This document shows positions 17,739 to 26,223 of a DNA stretch of 39,681 bases, piece after piece. Both the position numbers and the translations under genes were made by a program. This stretch comes from JACCUZ01 sp038246575. Lineage in GTDB: Bacteria; Actinomycetota; Actinomycetes; JACCUZ01. The stretch covers positions 1-39,681 of the forward strand of contig JBBRVU010000017.1 in the NCBI GenBank assembly GCA_038246575.1, read 5' to 3'. Every line of letters begins with the position of its first letter. Within the stretch, counting starts at the first letter, position 1. Below the pieces are notes generated by a model. It worked only from the letters and a program-made list of their open reading frames with translations. It made no database searches and had not been told where the DNA came from.

Positions 17739-18863
17739 ATGGGGAGGATGCGACGTAGCCCGCCACGAGGATTGACCCTGGACGACGGCGCCGCCGCCGC
17801 GGAGCGGGCGGCTGATCATGCGGCTCGGGCTGCGCTGACCGGTCGGCCCGGTCGGCCCGGTCGGCTGGCGCGAGCGGTGGCCGGGCTGGACCCAGGGGGC
17901 GCGAGGGCGCCGGCGAGCGTGGCGCGGGTGCTGGCCGAGCCGGGCCGGGCCCTGGACCCCGGTGTTCGCCATCAGGCGGAACGCCAACTCGGTCAGGAGC
18001 TCTCGACGGTACGGGTCCACACCGGCGCAGCCGCTCAGCGCTCGCTCTCGGACGTCGACGCCCACGCCTACGCCGTCGGTCCGCACCTCGTGCTGGGAGC
18101 CGAGGCCCAGGACCACACCACGGTTCGAGGCCGGTACCTGCTCGCGCACGAACTGGCGCACGTCGTCCAGGGCGGCCCGGCCGATGTAGTCCGGCGCTAC
18201 CGCCGCGCCGGCTCGATGGCCTTCCGCGAGCGGGACATGAGCTACTCCGAACCCCGGATCAACCTGGGGACTTGGCCGCCGTCCATCAGCCTGACCCCGC
18301 GAACCCTGACCGAGGAGCCCTTCGACGTCCGCCGGGACAAGGAGACCAAACCCTGGATCGAGCAGGTGGACGTCGTGTTCAGCGGCACGCAGACCGACGC
18401 GGACGGGAGAGTGTTCGCCATCGGCACTGCTCAGGCCAGGTACTACGCGAACCCCTTCGCCTGGAACGACTTCACCCTGCAGGTATCCGGCGGCTCCGGC
18501 AGGATGCGGACCGATCCCGGGTCGTTCACGGTGCATCGGATCGAGGGCTATGGCTACAACAGCGGCAGCGCGTCAGGTACTCCAGGGGTTGACTTCGACT
18601 GGTCCGACCGCGAGCAACGACGACGCGGAACGCTTGATCAACGCTACACGAAGAAGGACCCGTTGACCGGGGCGAGACCGGCAAACATGAGCTTTGCGGT
18701 GTTCTACAACGGCGGTGAGGCGCTGCACGCCGGTCCGCTGGATCTCACCTCACACGGCTGTGTGCACGTCGACTGGGCGACCGTCGACACCGGCTGGAGC
18801 GCCATGCAGCAGCTGAACTATCACAGTGTGATCGGACTTACGAAGGTCACGGTCCGCTACTGA
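17739..18863 (+). CDS. DUF4157 cargo fused to an L,D-transpeptidase-like (YkuD) domain
   Basis: A 374-residue protein with two parts. The DUF4157 eCIS core domain runs roughly from 70 to 150 (LGQELSTVRVHTGAAA, ending in LLAHELAHVVQGG with HELAH at 137-141). The C-terminal domain, about 200-374, ends with a YkuD-type signature: H330 in LHAG, then SHGCVH with the nucleophile candidate C341 (His339 before it), so it should act on peptidoglycan cross-links or peptide stems. The spacing from H330 to S338 is short, as in other bacterial L,D-transpeptidase subfamilies. The ATG at 17748 has the better ribosome site. Its 3' end overlaps the convergent gene by 17 bp. A wall-targeting cargo is inferred; it could be a carboxypeptidase or hydrolase instead of a transpeptidase. 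Confidence 0.78.
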   Translation: MGRMRRSPPRGLTLDDGAAAAERAADHAARAALTGRPGRPGRLARAVAGLDPGGARAPASVARVLAEPGRALDPGVRHQAERQLGQELSTVRVHTGAAAQRSLSDVDAHAYAVGPHLVLGAEAQDHTTVRGRYLLAHELAHVVQGGPADVVRRYRRAGSMAFRERDMSYSEPRINLGTWPPSISLTPRTLTEEPFDVRRDKETKPWIEQVDVVFSGTQTDADGRVFAIGTAQARYYANPFAWNDFTLQVSGGSGRMRTDPGSFTVHRIEGYGYNSGSASGTPGVDFDWSDREQRRRGTLDQRYTKKDPLTGARPANMSFAVFYNGGEALHAGPLDLTSHGCVHVDWATVDTGWSAMQQLNYHSVIGLTKVTVRY

Positions 18864-20508
18864 TCGCCCGTGCCAGCGTGGCCTTGCGGCCATCGGCACA
18901 CAGAGGATCGTCGGTAGTCGGCTCCAACTCAGGGGGTTCGGGGAGCAAAGCGTCGTCCGGGTCGGTACTCGTCACCGCGGCGTTGAGCATCGACGGGTCG
19001 CCGTTGTCGAAGATCGGCTGGCCGCTCGCGTCCTCTGCCTCAAGGAAGGCCTTGAGCCAGACCTCCTTGTCGGGCAGCGCGGTGCTGTCGGTGCCGAAGA
19101 TCTGGTTGATGGTGTCGTTCATCGCTGCCGGGCTGGCGAAACCGGCCTCAAAGTCGGCGGCGACGTCCACGCTCGCCCCGGCCTCGAAGTCGAGTTGCAT
19201 GTCCACGAGGACGTCGACGGCGATGTCGAAGCCGATGCTCGGGGGGATGCAGAACCGCAGCGCGAGCATCCACCAGAGCTGGAAGGCGAACACCACGATC
19301 GGCAGGAACATCAGAAACAAGAAGAACGCGATGATGAAGAACAGCTCCAGAGCGAAGGTGCAGATGCCGCCCCCCGGCCCGATGGACCCCGACTTCGGGA
19401 TGCCTCCGAACGGGTTGAACACGAGCTGCGACTGCGGGGGCGTGGTGATCGCCACCCCGCCGGGCCCCATCGGCTGCCCCGCCCGGGCGGCCAGGCGACG
19501 AAGGTCGGGAAGGGTGATCGAGGTGAGCCGCTTGCTGGTGCCCTGTGGATCCATCGGGGAGGCCACGCGGAACGGCTCCGTCGGCGCCTCGTTCCACCAG
19601 ATCTCGGGCGGGCAGTGCTCGTGGCCTGTGGCGGGCTTGAGTCGCACGAAGCAATGGATCTCGTAGATGGCGTGGTCGTCGAACCTCGGTTCCGGTCGGG
19701 GCACCGGGTCGGTCCCCGGTGGCGCGATCGAGTGCATGGCGGAGTAGGTCGGCACCAGGCCGAACCACGACGATCGGGTCCGCGCCGCCGCGCAGTCGTC
19801 CTCGCGCGCCGGGAGCCGCCACATCGGGTAGGTCTCCTCGACCTCGTCCGGCCCGGCGGCGGCGATCGGCTTCCAGCCCCGTGAGCCGTCCGGGGCGGTG
19901 AACCAGCCCTCCTTCTCGGTGACGACCTCCAGCTGGTCGATCAGTTCGCGATTGTCCTCGGCGAACCGCCGCCGCCAGGCCTGATCGGCCCACCAGAGGT
20001 CACGGACATCGGACGAGGGCGTGGAGTCCTTGAGGCTCAGCTTGTGCTGTCGGGCCAGCTCGATCATGAGGTTGCTGGCCACCCGACGGCTCGGTCGGCG
20101 GGCTCCCTTGAGCGAGGTGAGCTGGCGACGGACGACGAAGCCGACCTCGAAGTCGGTGTGCGACCCGGCCCTTGGCAGGCCCGGCTGGTCGCAGAACACC
20201 TCGGTCAGCACCGCGTAGAAGCGGTTGTGGTTGGGCTGGTACAGCTTGCGCAGGTCGGTGGTGATGAAGTCCCACGTGGCCAGCAGCTTGCGGCCCTTCG
20301 CCAACGGGGACGGCGTCACCGGCACCGGGTAGTTCCACAGGTCGTCGGCGGTGAAGGCCAGCGAGTCCCTCGGGTCCGCAACGATCCGGCGGGCGAAGTC
20401 GGAGTCGTCGTACATCTGCAGGGCCGGTCGCAGAGCCGCCGGATCGCTCAGCCCGATCTCGGCCCGCTCCCGCACGTGCCACGGTGCCCGAAGCGCGAAC
20501 GCGGTCAC
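18847..20508 (-). CDS. CIS-associated protein with long hydrophobic segment
   Basis: A 553-residue protein starting at a GTG that overlaps the spike gene stop (GTGA). Residues 1-380 are soluble, with Trp-rich motifs (DLWWADQAWRRRF, EIWWNEAPTEPF). Residues about 382-420 form one long hydrophobic stretch rich in Phe, Leu and Trp, able to form one or two transmembrane helices, flanked by Gly/Pro before and acidic sequence after. The last 130 residues are acidic (FEAG repeats, DDALLPEPPELEP). No signal peptide is seen. I think this is the same kind of protein found in other actinobacterial CIS loci. Published Streptomyces CIS work describes a membrane-associated component; this gene is a candidate by its features and position, not by demonstrated homology. 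Confidence 0.65.
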   Translation of the reverse strand: MTAFALRAPWHVRERAEIGLSDPAALRPALQMYDDSDFARRIVADPRDSLAFTADDLWNYPVPVTPSPLAKGRKLLATWDFITTDLRKLYQPNHNRFYAVLTEVFCDQPGLPRAGSHTDFEVGFVVRRQLTSLKGARRPSRRVASNLMIELARQHKLSLKDSTPSSDVRDLWWADQAWRRRFAEDNRELIDQLEVVTEKEGWFTAPDGSRGWKPIAAAGPDEVEETYPMWRLPAREDDCAAARTRSSWFGLVPTYSAMHSIAPPGTDPVPRPEPRFDDHAIYEIHCFVRLKPATGHEHCPPEIWWNEAPTEPFRVASPMDPQGTSKRLTSITLPDLRRLAARAGQPMGPGGVAITTPPQSQLVFNPFGGIPKSGSIGPGGGICTFALELFFIIAFFLFLMFLPIVVFAFQLWWMLALRFCIPPSIGFDIAVDVLVDMQLDFEAGASVDVAADFEAGFASPAAMNDTINQIFGTDSTALPDKEVWLKAFLEAEDASGQPIFDNGDPSMLNAAVTSTDPDDALLPEPPELEPTTDDPLCADGRKATLARAISSGP

Positions 20509-21170
20509 CAGATGTTCCCCACGCCTGGGGTGTACGCGGGCGAGATCACGAACGAATCGGCGATCACCGTCTGCGCCTTCACGATGCCACTGAAGGTTGA
20601 GATCGGCGCGGTGACGTCGACCATGATGGCGTTGACCGAGACGTCGACGTTGGCGTTCACCTCGACCGAGGTGGGGGTGATCCGCACCGAGCAACCCCCG
20701 GCATGCTCGACGGTGATCCGTCCACCCGCGCCCTCGTCGATGACGATCTCGTGGCCGCTGCGGGTCCGCAGGGTGATCTTGGGGGATGACTTGTTGTCGT
20801 CGAACTCCAGGCGACTGTTCGCCCGCGACCGCAACAGCCGGATGTCGTTGGCGTCGGCCGGAGTGTCGGGCAGCGCGGCCTGGCCGTTCCACGCGCAGCC
20901 GATGATGTACGGACGGCGCAGGTTGCCGGCCTCGAACGCGACCACCACCTGGCTGTCCACCTCGGGCAAGATCTGCAGCCCGGAGTCGGCGTCCGCGTAG
21001 GGCGAGCACAGCGTGGCCCACGCACGCACATCCTTGTCGCCGTCCGTGCCGAGAAACGGGAACCGGACCTCGATCCGACCCATGGAGGCAGTGTCGACGA
21101 TGTTGGTCACGATGGCGGGGTAGACGCCGTAGTAGCCGGGAGCGGCGCCGTCGACGGGGGCGGGCAGCAT
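20505..21170 (-). CDS. CIS spike OB-fold protein, gpV/VgrG-like (C-terminal part of Pvc8)
   Basis: A 221-residue protein. The N-terminal half has the gp5/gpV OB-fold look (GVYPAIVTNI, then MGRIEVRFPFLG, ARVRAWATL-like segment) and the start of a needle. After residue 110 come repeated short beta-strands (DIRLLRSRANSRLEFDD, ITLRTRSGHEIVIDEG, RITVEHAGGCSVRI, VEVNANVDVSVNAIMVDV) typical of the trimeric beta-helix spike. The ATG overlaps the hub gene stop in TGATG, and the next gene starts inside its stop, so all three are coupled. In Afp and PVC, hub and spike are fused in one VgrG-like protein; here they are separate genes. No PAAR domain is present. Confidence 0.85.
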   Translation of the reverse strand: MLPAPVDGAAPGYYGVYPAIVTNIVDTASMGRIEVRFPFLGTDGDKDVRAWATLCSPYADADSGLQILPEVDSQVVVAFEAGNLRRPYIIGCAWNGQAALPDTPADANDIRLLRSRANSRLEFDDNKSSPKITLRTRSGHEIVIDEGAGGRITVEHAGGCSVRITPTSVEVNANVDVSVNAIMVDVTAPISTFSGIVKAQTVIADSFVISPAYTPGVGNIW

Positions 21171-22255
21171 CACGTCACGTCGTTCACAGTGGCGCGTTCG
21201 GCCTCGAAGTAGGTGCGCAGCCCTCGCGTCAGGTCGACGGTGTGCCGCACCCGGGTCGCGTAGTAGCCGGCCCCGTCGAACGGCGCGCCGACCTGCTGCA
21301 GGGTCAGCCGGCTGCCGACGGTGAGTTCCGGTGTCCCCCGGGTCGTGCCCACCACGCTGACGAAGCGCCGTGCACGGCGCAGCATCTCGGCCTTGGCCCA
21401 GGCCTGCGCCTCGCCTCCGGTGAGCGCCGCCTCGCGGACCCGCAGGGTGGTCGAGGCACCTAGTGCCTTCTCCACGGTCTTCGGGCCGGTGCGGCCGGAC
21501 GTGATCTCGGCCTCGATGGCGTCGGCGCGGGCCCGTTCGTCGATCACGTCGGCGGCCGACGCGTCGTAGCCGGTGACCACCACCTCGCTGCGCTGGTGGG
21601 CCAGGTCGGCGCACAGCCGGACGGAGAGAAGCGCATTGGGGCGCACGAGGGTGATCTCGGTGCCGGGACGGCGCGAGCGCGAGGCAAGGTGCAGCGTGCG
21701 GCCGTCGGCCCACAGCTCGGCCTGGACCAGCCGGGCACGTTCGCGCAGGAACGCCAGGTCGCTCTGGTTCAGCTGCTGCACGACGTCGTACGTCGGGCCT
21801 ACGACGTCCACCGCGGCCTGCAGCCCGTGCTCGTCGGCGATGGCCGCGGCCAGGTCCGCGTCGCTGACCTCGATGTAGCTACGCATCCGGCGGGTCATCC
21901 GCAGCCGCATCAGAGCGTCTTCGGCGAAGATCACCACCAAGGGTGGCTGCCCGTCCTCGAAGACCGCCTCGATTGCCGAGATCGCCCCGTCGAAGACCTT
22001 CTGCTGCCCGCCGTCCGGCCCGATGGTGACCGTGAGCTGCTTGCCGAAATCGACCACCCCGCCGTCAAGGTAGATCATCCGGTCGGGGGGGCCGGCGGCC
22101 CCGGCGCCGGTGGCGAAGACGTGCAGGCGCAGGGTGCGCAGGCCCTCGACGCCCTCCTGGATCTCCAGCCGCACGCAGTCCCGGGCCAAGCTCGGAACCC
22201 GGTCGCCGTCGATCGAGAAGACGGGCCCGGCGGGGGCGAACAGCGGATCTGTCAT
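21170..22255 (-). CDS. CIS spike hub protein, phage late control gpD/gp27-like (N-terminal part of Pvc8)
   Basis: A 361-residue protein with the gpD/VgrG N-terminal architecture: two barrel-like regions joined by loops. Motifs include LARDCVRLEIQEGVEGLRTL near 23-42, FDGAISAIEAVFEDGQPPLV, LNQSDLAFLRERARLVQAEL at about 165-185 (the typical LNQSDLAFLRERA core), and VRHTVDLTRGLRTYFEAERA at the end. It forms the trimeric hub that links the spike to the tube. It starts 7 nt after the small upstream gene and ends in TGATG with the spike gene. The length and order are as expected, with the OB part supplied by the next ORF. Confidence 0.9.
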   Translation of the reverse strand: MTDPLFAPAGPVFSIDGDRVPSLARDCVRLEIQEGVEGLRTLRLHVFATGAGAAGPPDRMIYLDGGVVDFGKQLTVTIGPDGGQQKVFDGAISAIEAVFEDGQPPLVVIFAEDALMRLRMTRRMRSYIEVSDADLAAAIADEHGLQAAVDVVGPTYDVVQQLNQSDLAFLRERARLVQAELWADGRTLHLASRSRRPGTEITLVRPNALLSVRLCADLAHQRSEVVVTGYDASAADVIDERARADAIEAEITSGRTGPKTVEKALGASTTLRVREAALTGGEAQAWAKAEMLRRARRFVSVVGTTRGTPELTVGSRLTLQQVGAPFDGAGYYATRVRHTVDLTRGLRTYFEAERATVNDVT

Positions 22256-22262
22256 GGCCGGT

Positions 22263-22472
22263 TCAGTCGTCGAAGTCCGTCGCGGCCGTGCGGGCCATCA
22301 ACCAGTTCTGCCGTCCCCTCGCCTCGGCCCAGAGCTCCTCCGTGCTGCGTCCGTCGCCGGGTTGCTCGTCACCGGCGCCTACCGCGTGGCCGGCATCCGC
22401 CGGGCGGATGTCGGTGAACATGTCCTTCACATGCACGACCATTCCCCCAGCGTGAGCCGCGACCGTCACCAC
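22263..22472 (-). CDS. Small hypothetical protein between tube adaptor and spike hub
   Basis: A 69-residue protein, not recognised, lying 10 bp after the tube-adaptor stop and 7 bp before the hub start, so almost surely translated from the same message. The first codon is GTG, with a second GTG next to it. It has a Gly/Asp-rich linker in the middle (AGHAVGAGDEQPGDG) and a C-terminal helix with EELWAEARGRQNWLMARTA. No membrane segment. It occupies a position where other CIS operons carry a small protein, so a spike or tube accessory role is guessed from neighbours only. Confidence 0.5.
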   Translation of the reverse strand: MVTVAAHAGGMVVHVKDMFTDIRPADAGHAVGAGDEQPGDGRSTEELWAEARGRQNWLMARTAATDFDD

Positions 22473-22482
22473 AGCGTCGCGG

Positions 22483-23769
22483 TCAGCGCAGGCGAGGCGA
22501 CGGCTTCAGCGGGACGCCGCGGCCGTATCTCCCCGCGCGCGCGTCGACAGTGGCGCGCGCACGGGCCGTCGACGACACCCCGGCGGCTGCGGACGCCGTG
22601 GTCCGCGCGGACACCGAAGCAGATGCCGACGCGCCGGCGACCGCCGACGCCGCACCGGGCACCGCGAACGCGGCGCGGGCGGCGGCGTCCCCGACCTGGG
22701 CGTGGGCCGCCAGCACGCCGCAGGTGGCCGCCTCCACCCCGCCCGCGGCGGCGAGCGCGAACCCGGCCGACGCTTGATCCGACGCCCCCACCGTGCCGCC
22801 CACGGTGCCACCGGCCGCGCCTCCGCCGGCGAAGGCATCGGCTCCGATCACCAGCCCGGCGCCCGCCCCCGCCGAGGCCCCGGCCGACGCGCCTCCCGAC
22901 GCTCGCGCCGAAGCGCCCGCGGTCACCCCCGCGGCGACCCCGGCCGAGGCCGCCACCGACAACCCCGCGGACACCCCGGCCGAAGCTTGCGCGGACACCC
23001 CCGCGCCGAAGCCCGCGGTCACCCCGAGCCCGACCCCCGCCGACGCCGATGCGTCAAGCCGCAGTTGGGCGCCGGCGTTCAGCCCCAGCGGGCTGTTCAG
23101 ACCAGCCATCGCCGACCGCCACGTGGCCGGGTCGAGGCCCGCCCGGGTCATCGCCTGCTGCACGCTCTCGCCTTCCTGGGCGTCGAGCGCGGTGTCCGGC
23201 GACGTCGTCGGCCCGGCACCCGGGCCGGTGCCCGTCGACGAGGAGTCGCTGCGGGCTGCCGCGCCTACGGCGTTGGCCTCGAGCGCCTCGTTCTGCTCGG
23301 TGATGCTCAGGCTCACCTTGGCCCGCAACGCCATGCCGTCGACGTCGAAGTAGTCGATGTCCTCGCTGATCCGCTCGACGATGCCATCGAAGCTGAACTT
23401 TCCCCAGATGAAGCGCAGCCGCGGTGGCGGGTCCTTCGGCTTCTTGGGCGGTTCGATGAACTGGCGCAGCTCGGCAGTGCGCCGCCGCACGTCGAGGGGC
23501 TGCCCGTTCGCGTCGCCCTCGGCAGTGTCGAACTCGAGCTCGAGGGTCAGCGTGGCATGCCCCTCGTTGGGCTGGTTGCGCCGTTGCGCCTGGCTGGTGG
23601 CGCCGCCGCTGCTCGCCCGAGTGCGCTCGATCTTCAGGCTGGTCGGGTTGAACTGCACCGAAATCGGCGGCACCGTGGTGTCCACCGCGACGGTCGGCGG
23701 CTTCTCGGCGGTGCCCTTGGCGGTCTCCTTGAGCCGCAGGATCTGTGCCTTGGCCGGAACCTCGCTCAC
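22483..23769 (-). CDS. CIS tube adaptor with LysM-like motif (Pvc7/Afp7-like) and Ala/Gly/Ser-rich tail
   Basis: A 428-residue protein. Residues 1-165 form the CIS tube/adaptor domain (VQFNPTSLKIERTR at 38-51, LELEFDTAEGDANG, PRLRFIWGKFSFDGIVERIS at 116-135, ALRAKVSLSITEQ). Residues about 196-240 look like a degenerate LysM (GESVQQAMTRAGLDPATWR and LNAGAQLRL). From about 240 to 413 it is almost pure Ala, Gly, Ser and Val in repeats such as AGVSAG, GASAGAS and AGVAAG. The usual Afp7-type protein ends after the LysM, so this tail of about 170 residues is an addition. Afp7 joins the spike hub to the tube. The GTG overlaps the upstream tube gene by 4 nt. The tail could be a flexible sleeve or an assembly spacer; no evidence picks between them. 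Confidence 0.8.
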   Translation of the reverse strand: MSEVPAKAQILRLKETAKGTAEKPPTVAVDTTVPPISVQFNPTSLKIERTRASSGGATSQAQRRNQPNEGHATLTLELEFDTAEGDANGQPLDVRRRTAELRQFIEPPKKPKDPPPRLRFIWGKFSFDGIVERISEDIDYFDVDGMALRAKVSLSITEQNEALEANAVGAAARSDSSSTGTGPGAGPTTSPDTALDAQEGESVQQAMTRAGLDPATWRSAMAGLNSPLGLNAGAQLRLDASASAGVGLGVTAGFGAGVSAQASAGVSAGLSVAASAGVAAGVTAGASARASGGASAGASAGAGAGLVIGADAFAGGGAAGGTVGGTVGASDQASAGFALAAAGGVEAATCGVLAAHAQVGDAAARAAFAVPGAASAVAGASASASVSARTTASAAAGVSSTARARATVDARAGRYGRGVPLKPSPRLR

Positions 23770-24278
23770 GGCGATCCGCCTTGGTTGTCGGGCCTCTTCA
23801 GCAGCAGCCGCTCGTGGGCCAGGTGCAGTTCCTCCACGGCGACCTCACCTGTCTTGGCGTTCAGCGCAGGCCCGACCACCTTGCTCGGCAGTGCCCGCTC
23901 GAACGACCAGGTGGCCACGGTGCGGCGGTCATTGGGCGAGCGGACCTCGACCAGGCCGTTGTATCGGGGGATCGGCAGGGTGCCCTGAACCATGCCGATG
24001 ATCCAGTCCCAGAACGCCGAGTCGGCCTCATGGCCGGTCTCAGGCAGGAACATGCCCCGCTTCAGCACGATCGGCGACAACTTGGCCCGGCCGACCCGGC
24101 GCACCACCCCGTCGTTGCGGCCGCCTTCGAGGTACTCCTTGAGGTCGGCCTCCAACTCCAGGCCGGTGCACTCGGCGAAGTACCCGTCGCCCAGGGACGG
24201 CGAGCCGCCGGCAACAGCGGTCAGGCTCACCCTGAACCGGAAGGCCTGGACCAGTTCGGCGCCCTCGCTGACGCTCAC
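23766..24278 (-). CDS. CIS tube protein 2 (gp19-like; Pvc5-type position)
   Basis: About 170 residues, starting at a GTG that overlaps the stop of sheath 2 (GTGA). Motifs: LVQAFRFRVSLTA, FAECTGLELEADLKEYLEGG, GRAKLSPIVLKRGMF, DWIIGMVQGTLP and, near the C-terminus, WSFERALPSKVVGPALNAKT followed by VAVEELHLAHERLLL. The last part is the same ending as in tube 1 (VAMEELHLVAERIDF), so both belong to the T4 gp19-like tube family. Tube 2 should sit at the base of the tube near the adaptor, as Pvc5 does; this is by analogy. It ends overlapping the tube adaptor by 4 nt. Confidence 0.87.
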   Translation of the reverse strand: MSVSEGAELVQAFRFRVSLTAVAGGSPSLGDGYFAECTGLELEADLKEYLEGGRNDGVVRRVGRAKLSPIVLKRGMFLPETGHEADSAFWDWIIGMVQGTLPIPRYNGLVEVRSPNDRRTVATWSFERALPSKVVGPALNAKTGEVAVEELHLAHERLLLKRPDNQGGSP

Positions 24279-26218
24279 GACGCACCAGCTGTCCGGAATG
24301 CCGAGCCCGGCAGCGCCGCCACGGGCGCCGCCACCGGGGTCACAGTGCTCGTGCCGTCGAGCTCCTGACTTATTCTGAGCACCAGGTACTCCATCGGGCG
24401 GGACAGCGCGACGCCAACCTCGCTGATCAGCCGGCCCTGTGCCTGCGACTGCGGTGGGTTGAGGGCGTCGTCGCAGCGGACGAAGAAGGAGGTCTGCTCG
24501 GTGTCGCCGGCGAAGACGCCACGGCGGAAGAGCTCCCGCAGGAACTGGGTGAGCACGTGGTGCACCAGTGCGCGCAGCCCGGGGGTGTTCGGCTCGAACA
24601 CCAGGCTGTTCGCCTGACGCTCCACCGACAGCGTGATCATGGTCATCAGCCGGCGGACGCTGAGCTGGCGGTAGCAGGCGTCCCGGCTGAGCGTGCGGGC
24701 CGAGGTGAGCCGGAATCCGTCGCGCTCGGCCCGGAACACGTTGAGGCCCATCCGGTGCAGCTCGTCGTGCACGGCATCCGGCACCTGGTCCTCCGCGACG
24801 ACCACGCTCGCCGCGAGCTCGTTCGCAGGCCCCCAGGGCAGGCCGAGGCGTCGCTCCCGCGAGGCGATCACCCCGGCGGCCACCGCGGACGGCGGCAGCG
24901 GCACCGCCCGCCGTCCGACGCCGTCCCCGGGCACGCCGAGCCACGGGTGGTAGGCCGCCGCGAAGGCCGAGTCGAATCCGGCGCGCCAACGGGCGAGAGC
25001 CGGCAGCGAGAGCCGGGACGGCGCGTCCAACAGGGCGACGAAGCGATGCCGCAGGTCCGCGACCGCGACCAGGCGCGCCTGGCGTCGCGAGATCTCAACC
25101 AGCTCCTCGGGGGCCTGGGGGTCCAGGAACCGCCCGCTCCCGGCCCAGGTCAGGTCGGGCGCACACAGCAGCCCCAGCGCGGCGACCCGGCTCACCCGGT
25201 CGACCCCACGGTGATCGTCGCGCTCGTCGAGCAGGTCGCCGTCCGGGGAATCGAGGTCGAAGAACGACGCGGCGCTGACCGCGTCGAACCGGTCCACGCC
25301 GCCTACCGGGGGTTCGGTCGCCACCCCAGGAAGCGTGGCGTCGGCGGGTTCGATGCGCTCGTCCCAGCCATCGCGGGTCCGCACCAGCCGGGACTCGGCG
25401 CTCAGCACGGTGCCCGGGTAGCCGGGGTGGTCGGGCGGCAGCGGGCGGGCCGGGTAGCGCGGGTGATCCGGGTCGAGCCCCAACCCTGTGAGCTGTTCCT
25501 GCCTGCGGTGCAGCGGGTCACGGTCGAGCACGGTCAGGGATCCGGTGACTGTCCGGACGTCGACCACCTTGCCGTCCGCGTCACGGGCTGCCGGCGGCAC
25601 CGGCGGATCGACAGTGATCACCCGCTGCCGTCCTCCGCCGGGTACGGGCCGCACCCCCTGCCCCGTCATCCAGTGCAGGCTCCCGGCAGGGTGCCCAGAG
25701 CAGGGCCCGATCACGAGCAGCGAGCCCGGCGGCAGTGCGGCGACGTCGGTGATCACGACCTCGTCGTCCTCGGCCGCAGCCCGAATGCAGGGTAGCTGGG
25801 GGCCGGGGTCGAGACTCAGCGTGATCTCGAGCCGGGCTCCCCACCGGCCCTCGTTCGCCGCGACCAGCCACCGTCCGTCGGGCAGCTTGAACCGCGCCGT
25901 CGCGGCCGCGTGGTCCGCGATCGGCACCACCCGGCACACCCACGCCACCTGGCCGCCCTGGTCGAAGAACGCTCGGACGGCGCGCGGCAGGTATCCGGGG
26001 CAGGGCACCACCGCGTCGTCTACCAGATCGGTGACCCCGCCGAACTCTTCGACGAACTGCGACCAACCGGTCACCATCACCGGCTCGTGTGCCGGGCCCC
26101 GAAAGGCCATGCCCACGAATCCCGTGGCGTCCAGGTGGACCGGCTGCACGCCGGTCGGCGCGGCCGGTGACGTCACCTGGTACACCCCCGGAGCGCCCAG
26201 GGACAGGCCGGCAGTCAC
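24275..26218 (-). CDS. CIS sheath protein 2
   Basis: A 647-residue sheath-family protein. The N-terminus (LGAPGVYQVTSPA) matches sheath start motifs, with FVGMAFRGPAHEPVMVTGWS and AVRAFFDQGGQVAWVCRV near 60-120. The C-terminal sheath domain has WGPANELAASVVVAEDQ, CYRQLSVRRLMTMITLSVER, NSLVFEPNTPGL and RLISEVGVALSRPMEYLVLR. The start is taken as the GTG at 26218, 5 nt after the tube 1 stop; the same frame runs further upstream inside tube 1. It is more divergent than sheath 1, as second sheath genes often are; it may form the base or cap ring of the sheath. It is coupled to tube 2 downstream. Confidence 0.85.
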   Translation of the reverse strand: MTAGLSLGAPGVYQVTSPAAPTGVQPVHLDATGFVGMAFRGPAHEPVMVTGWSQFVEEFGGVTDLVDDAVVPCPGYLPRAVRAFFDQGGQVAWVCRVVPIADHAAATARFKLPDGRWLVAANEGRWGARLEITLSLDPGPQLPCIRAAAEDDEVVITDVAALPPGSLLVIGPCSGHPAGSLHWMTGQGVRPVPGGGRQRVITVDPPVPPAARDADGKVVDVRTVTGSLTVLDRDPLHRRQEQLTGLGLDPDHPRYPARPLPPDHPGYPGTVLSAESRLVRTRDGWDERIEPADATLPGVATEPPVGGVDRFDAVSAASFFDLDSPDGDLLDERDDHRGVDRVSRVAALGLLCAPDLTWAGSGRFLDPQAPEELVEISRRQARLVAVADLRHRFVALLDAPSRLSLPALARWRAGFDSAFAAAYHPWLGVPGDGVGRRAVPLPPSAVAAGVIASRERRLGLPWGPANELAASVVVAEDQVPDAVHDELHRMGLNVFRAERDGFRLTSARTLSRDACYRQLSVRRLMTMITLSVERQANSLVFEPNTPGLRALVHHVLTQFLRELFRRGVFAGDTEQTSFFVRCDDALNPPQSQAQGRLISEVGVALSRPMEYLVLRISQELDGTSTVTPVAAPVAALPGSAFRTAGAS

Positions 26219-26223
26219 CGTGA

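Noticed and set aside
16725..18536. Long minus-strand frame of 603 codons
   Set aside because: Covers two plus-strand cargo genes with recognisable domains; the translation is a high-GC shadow.
22502..23100. Possible CRISPR or tandem repeat array
   Set aside because: The repetition is of short Ala/Gly/Ser codon blocks inside one coding frame; there are no spaced conserved repeats.
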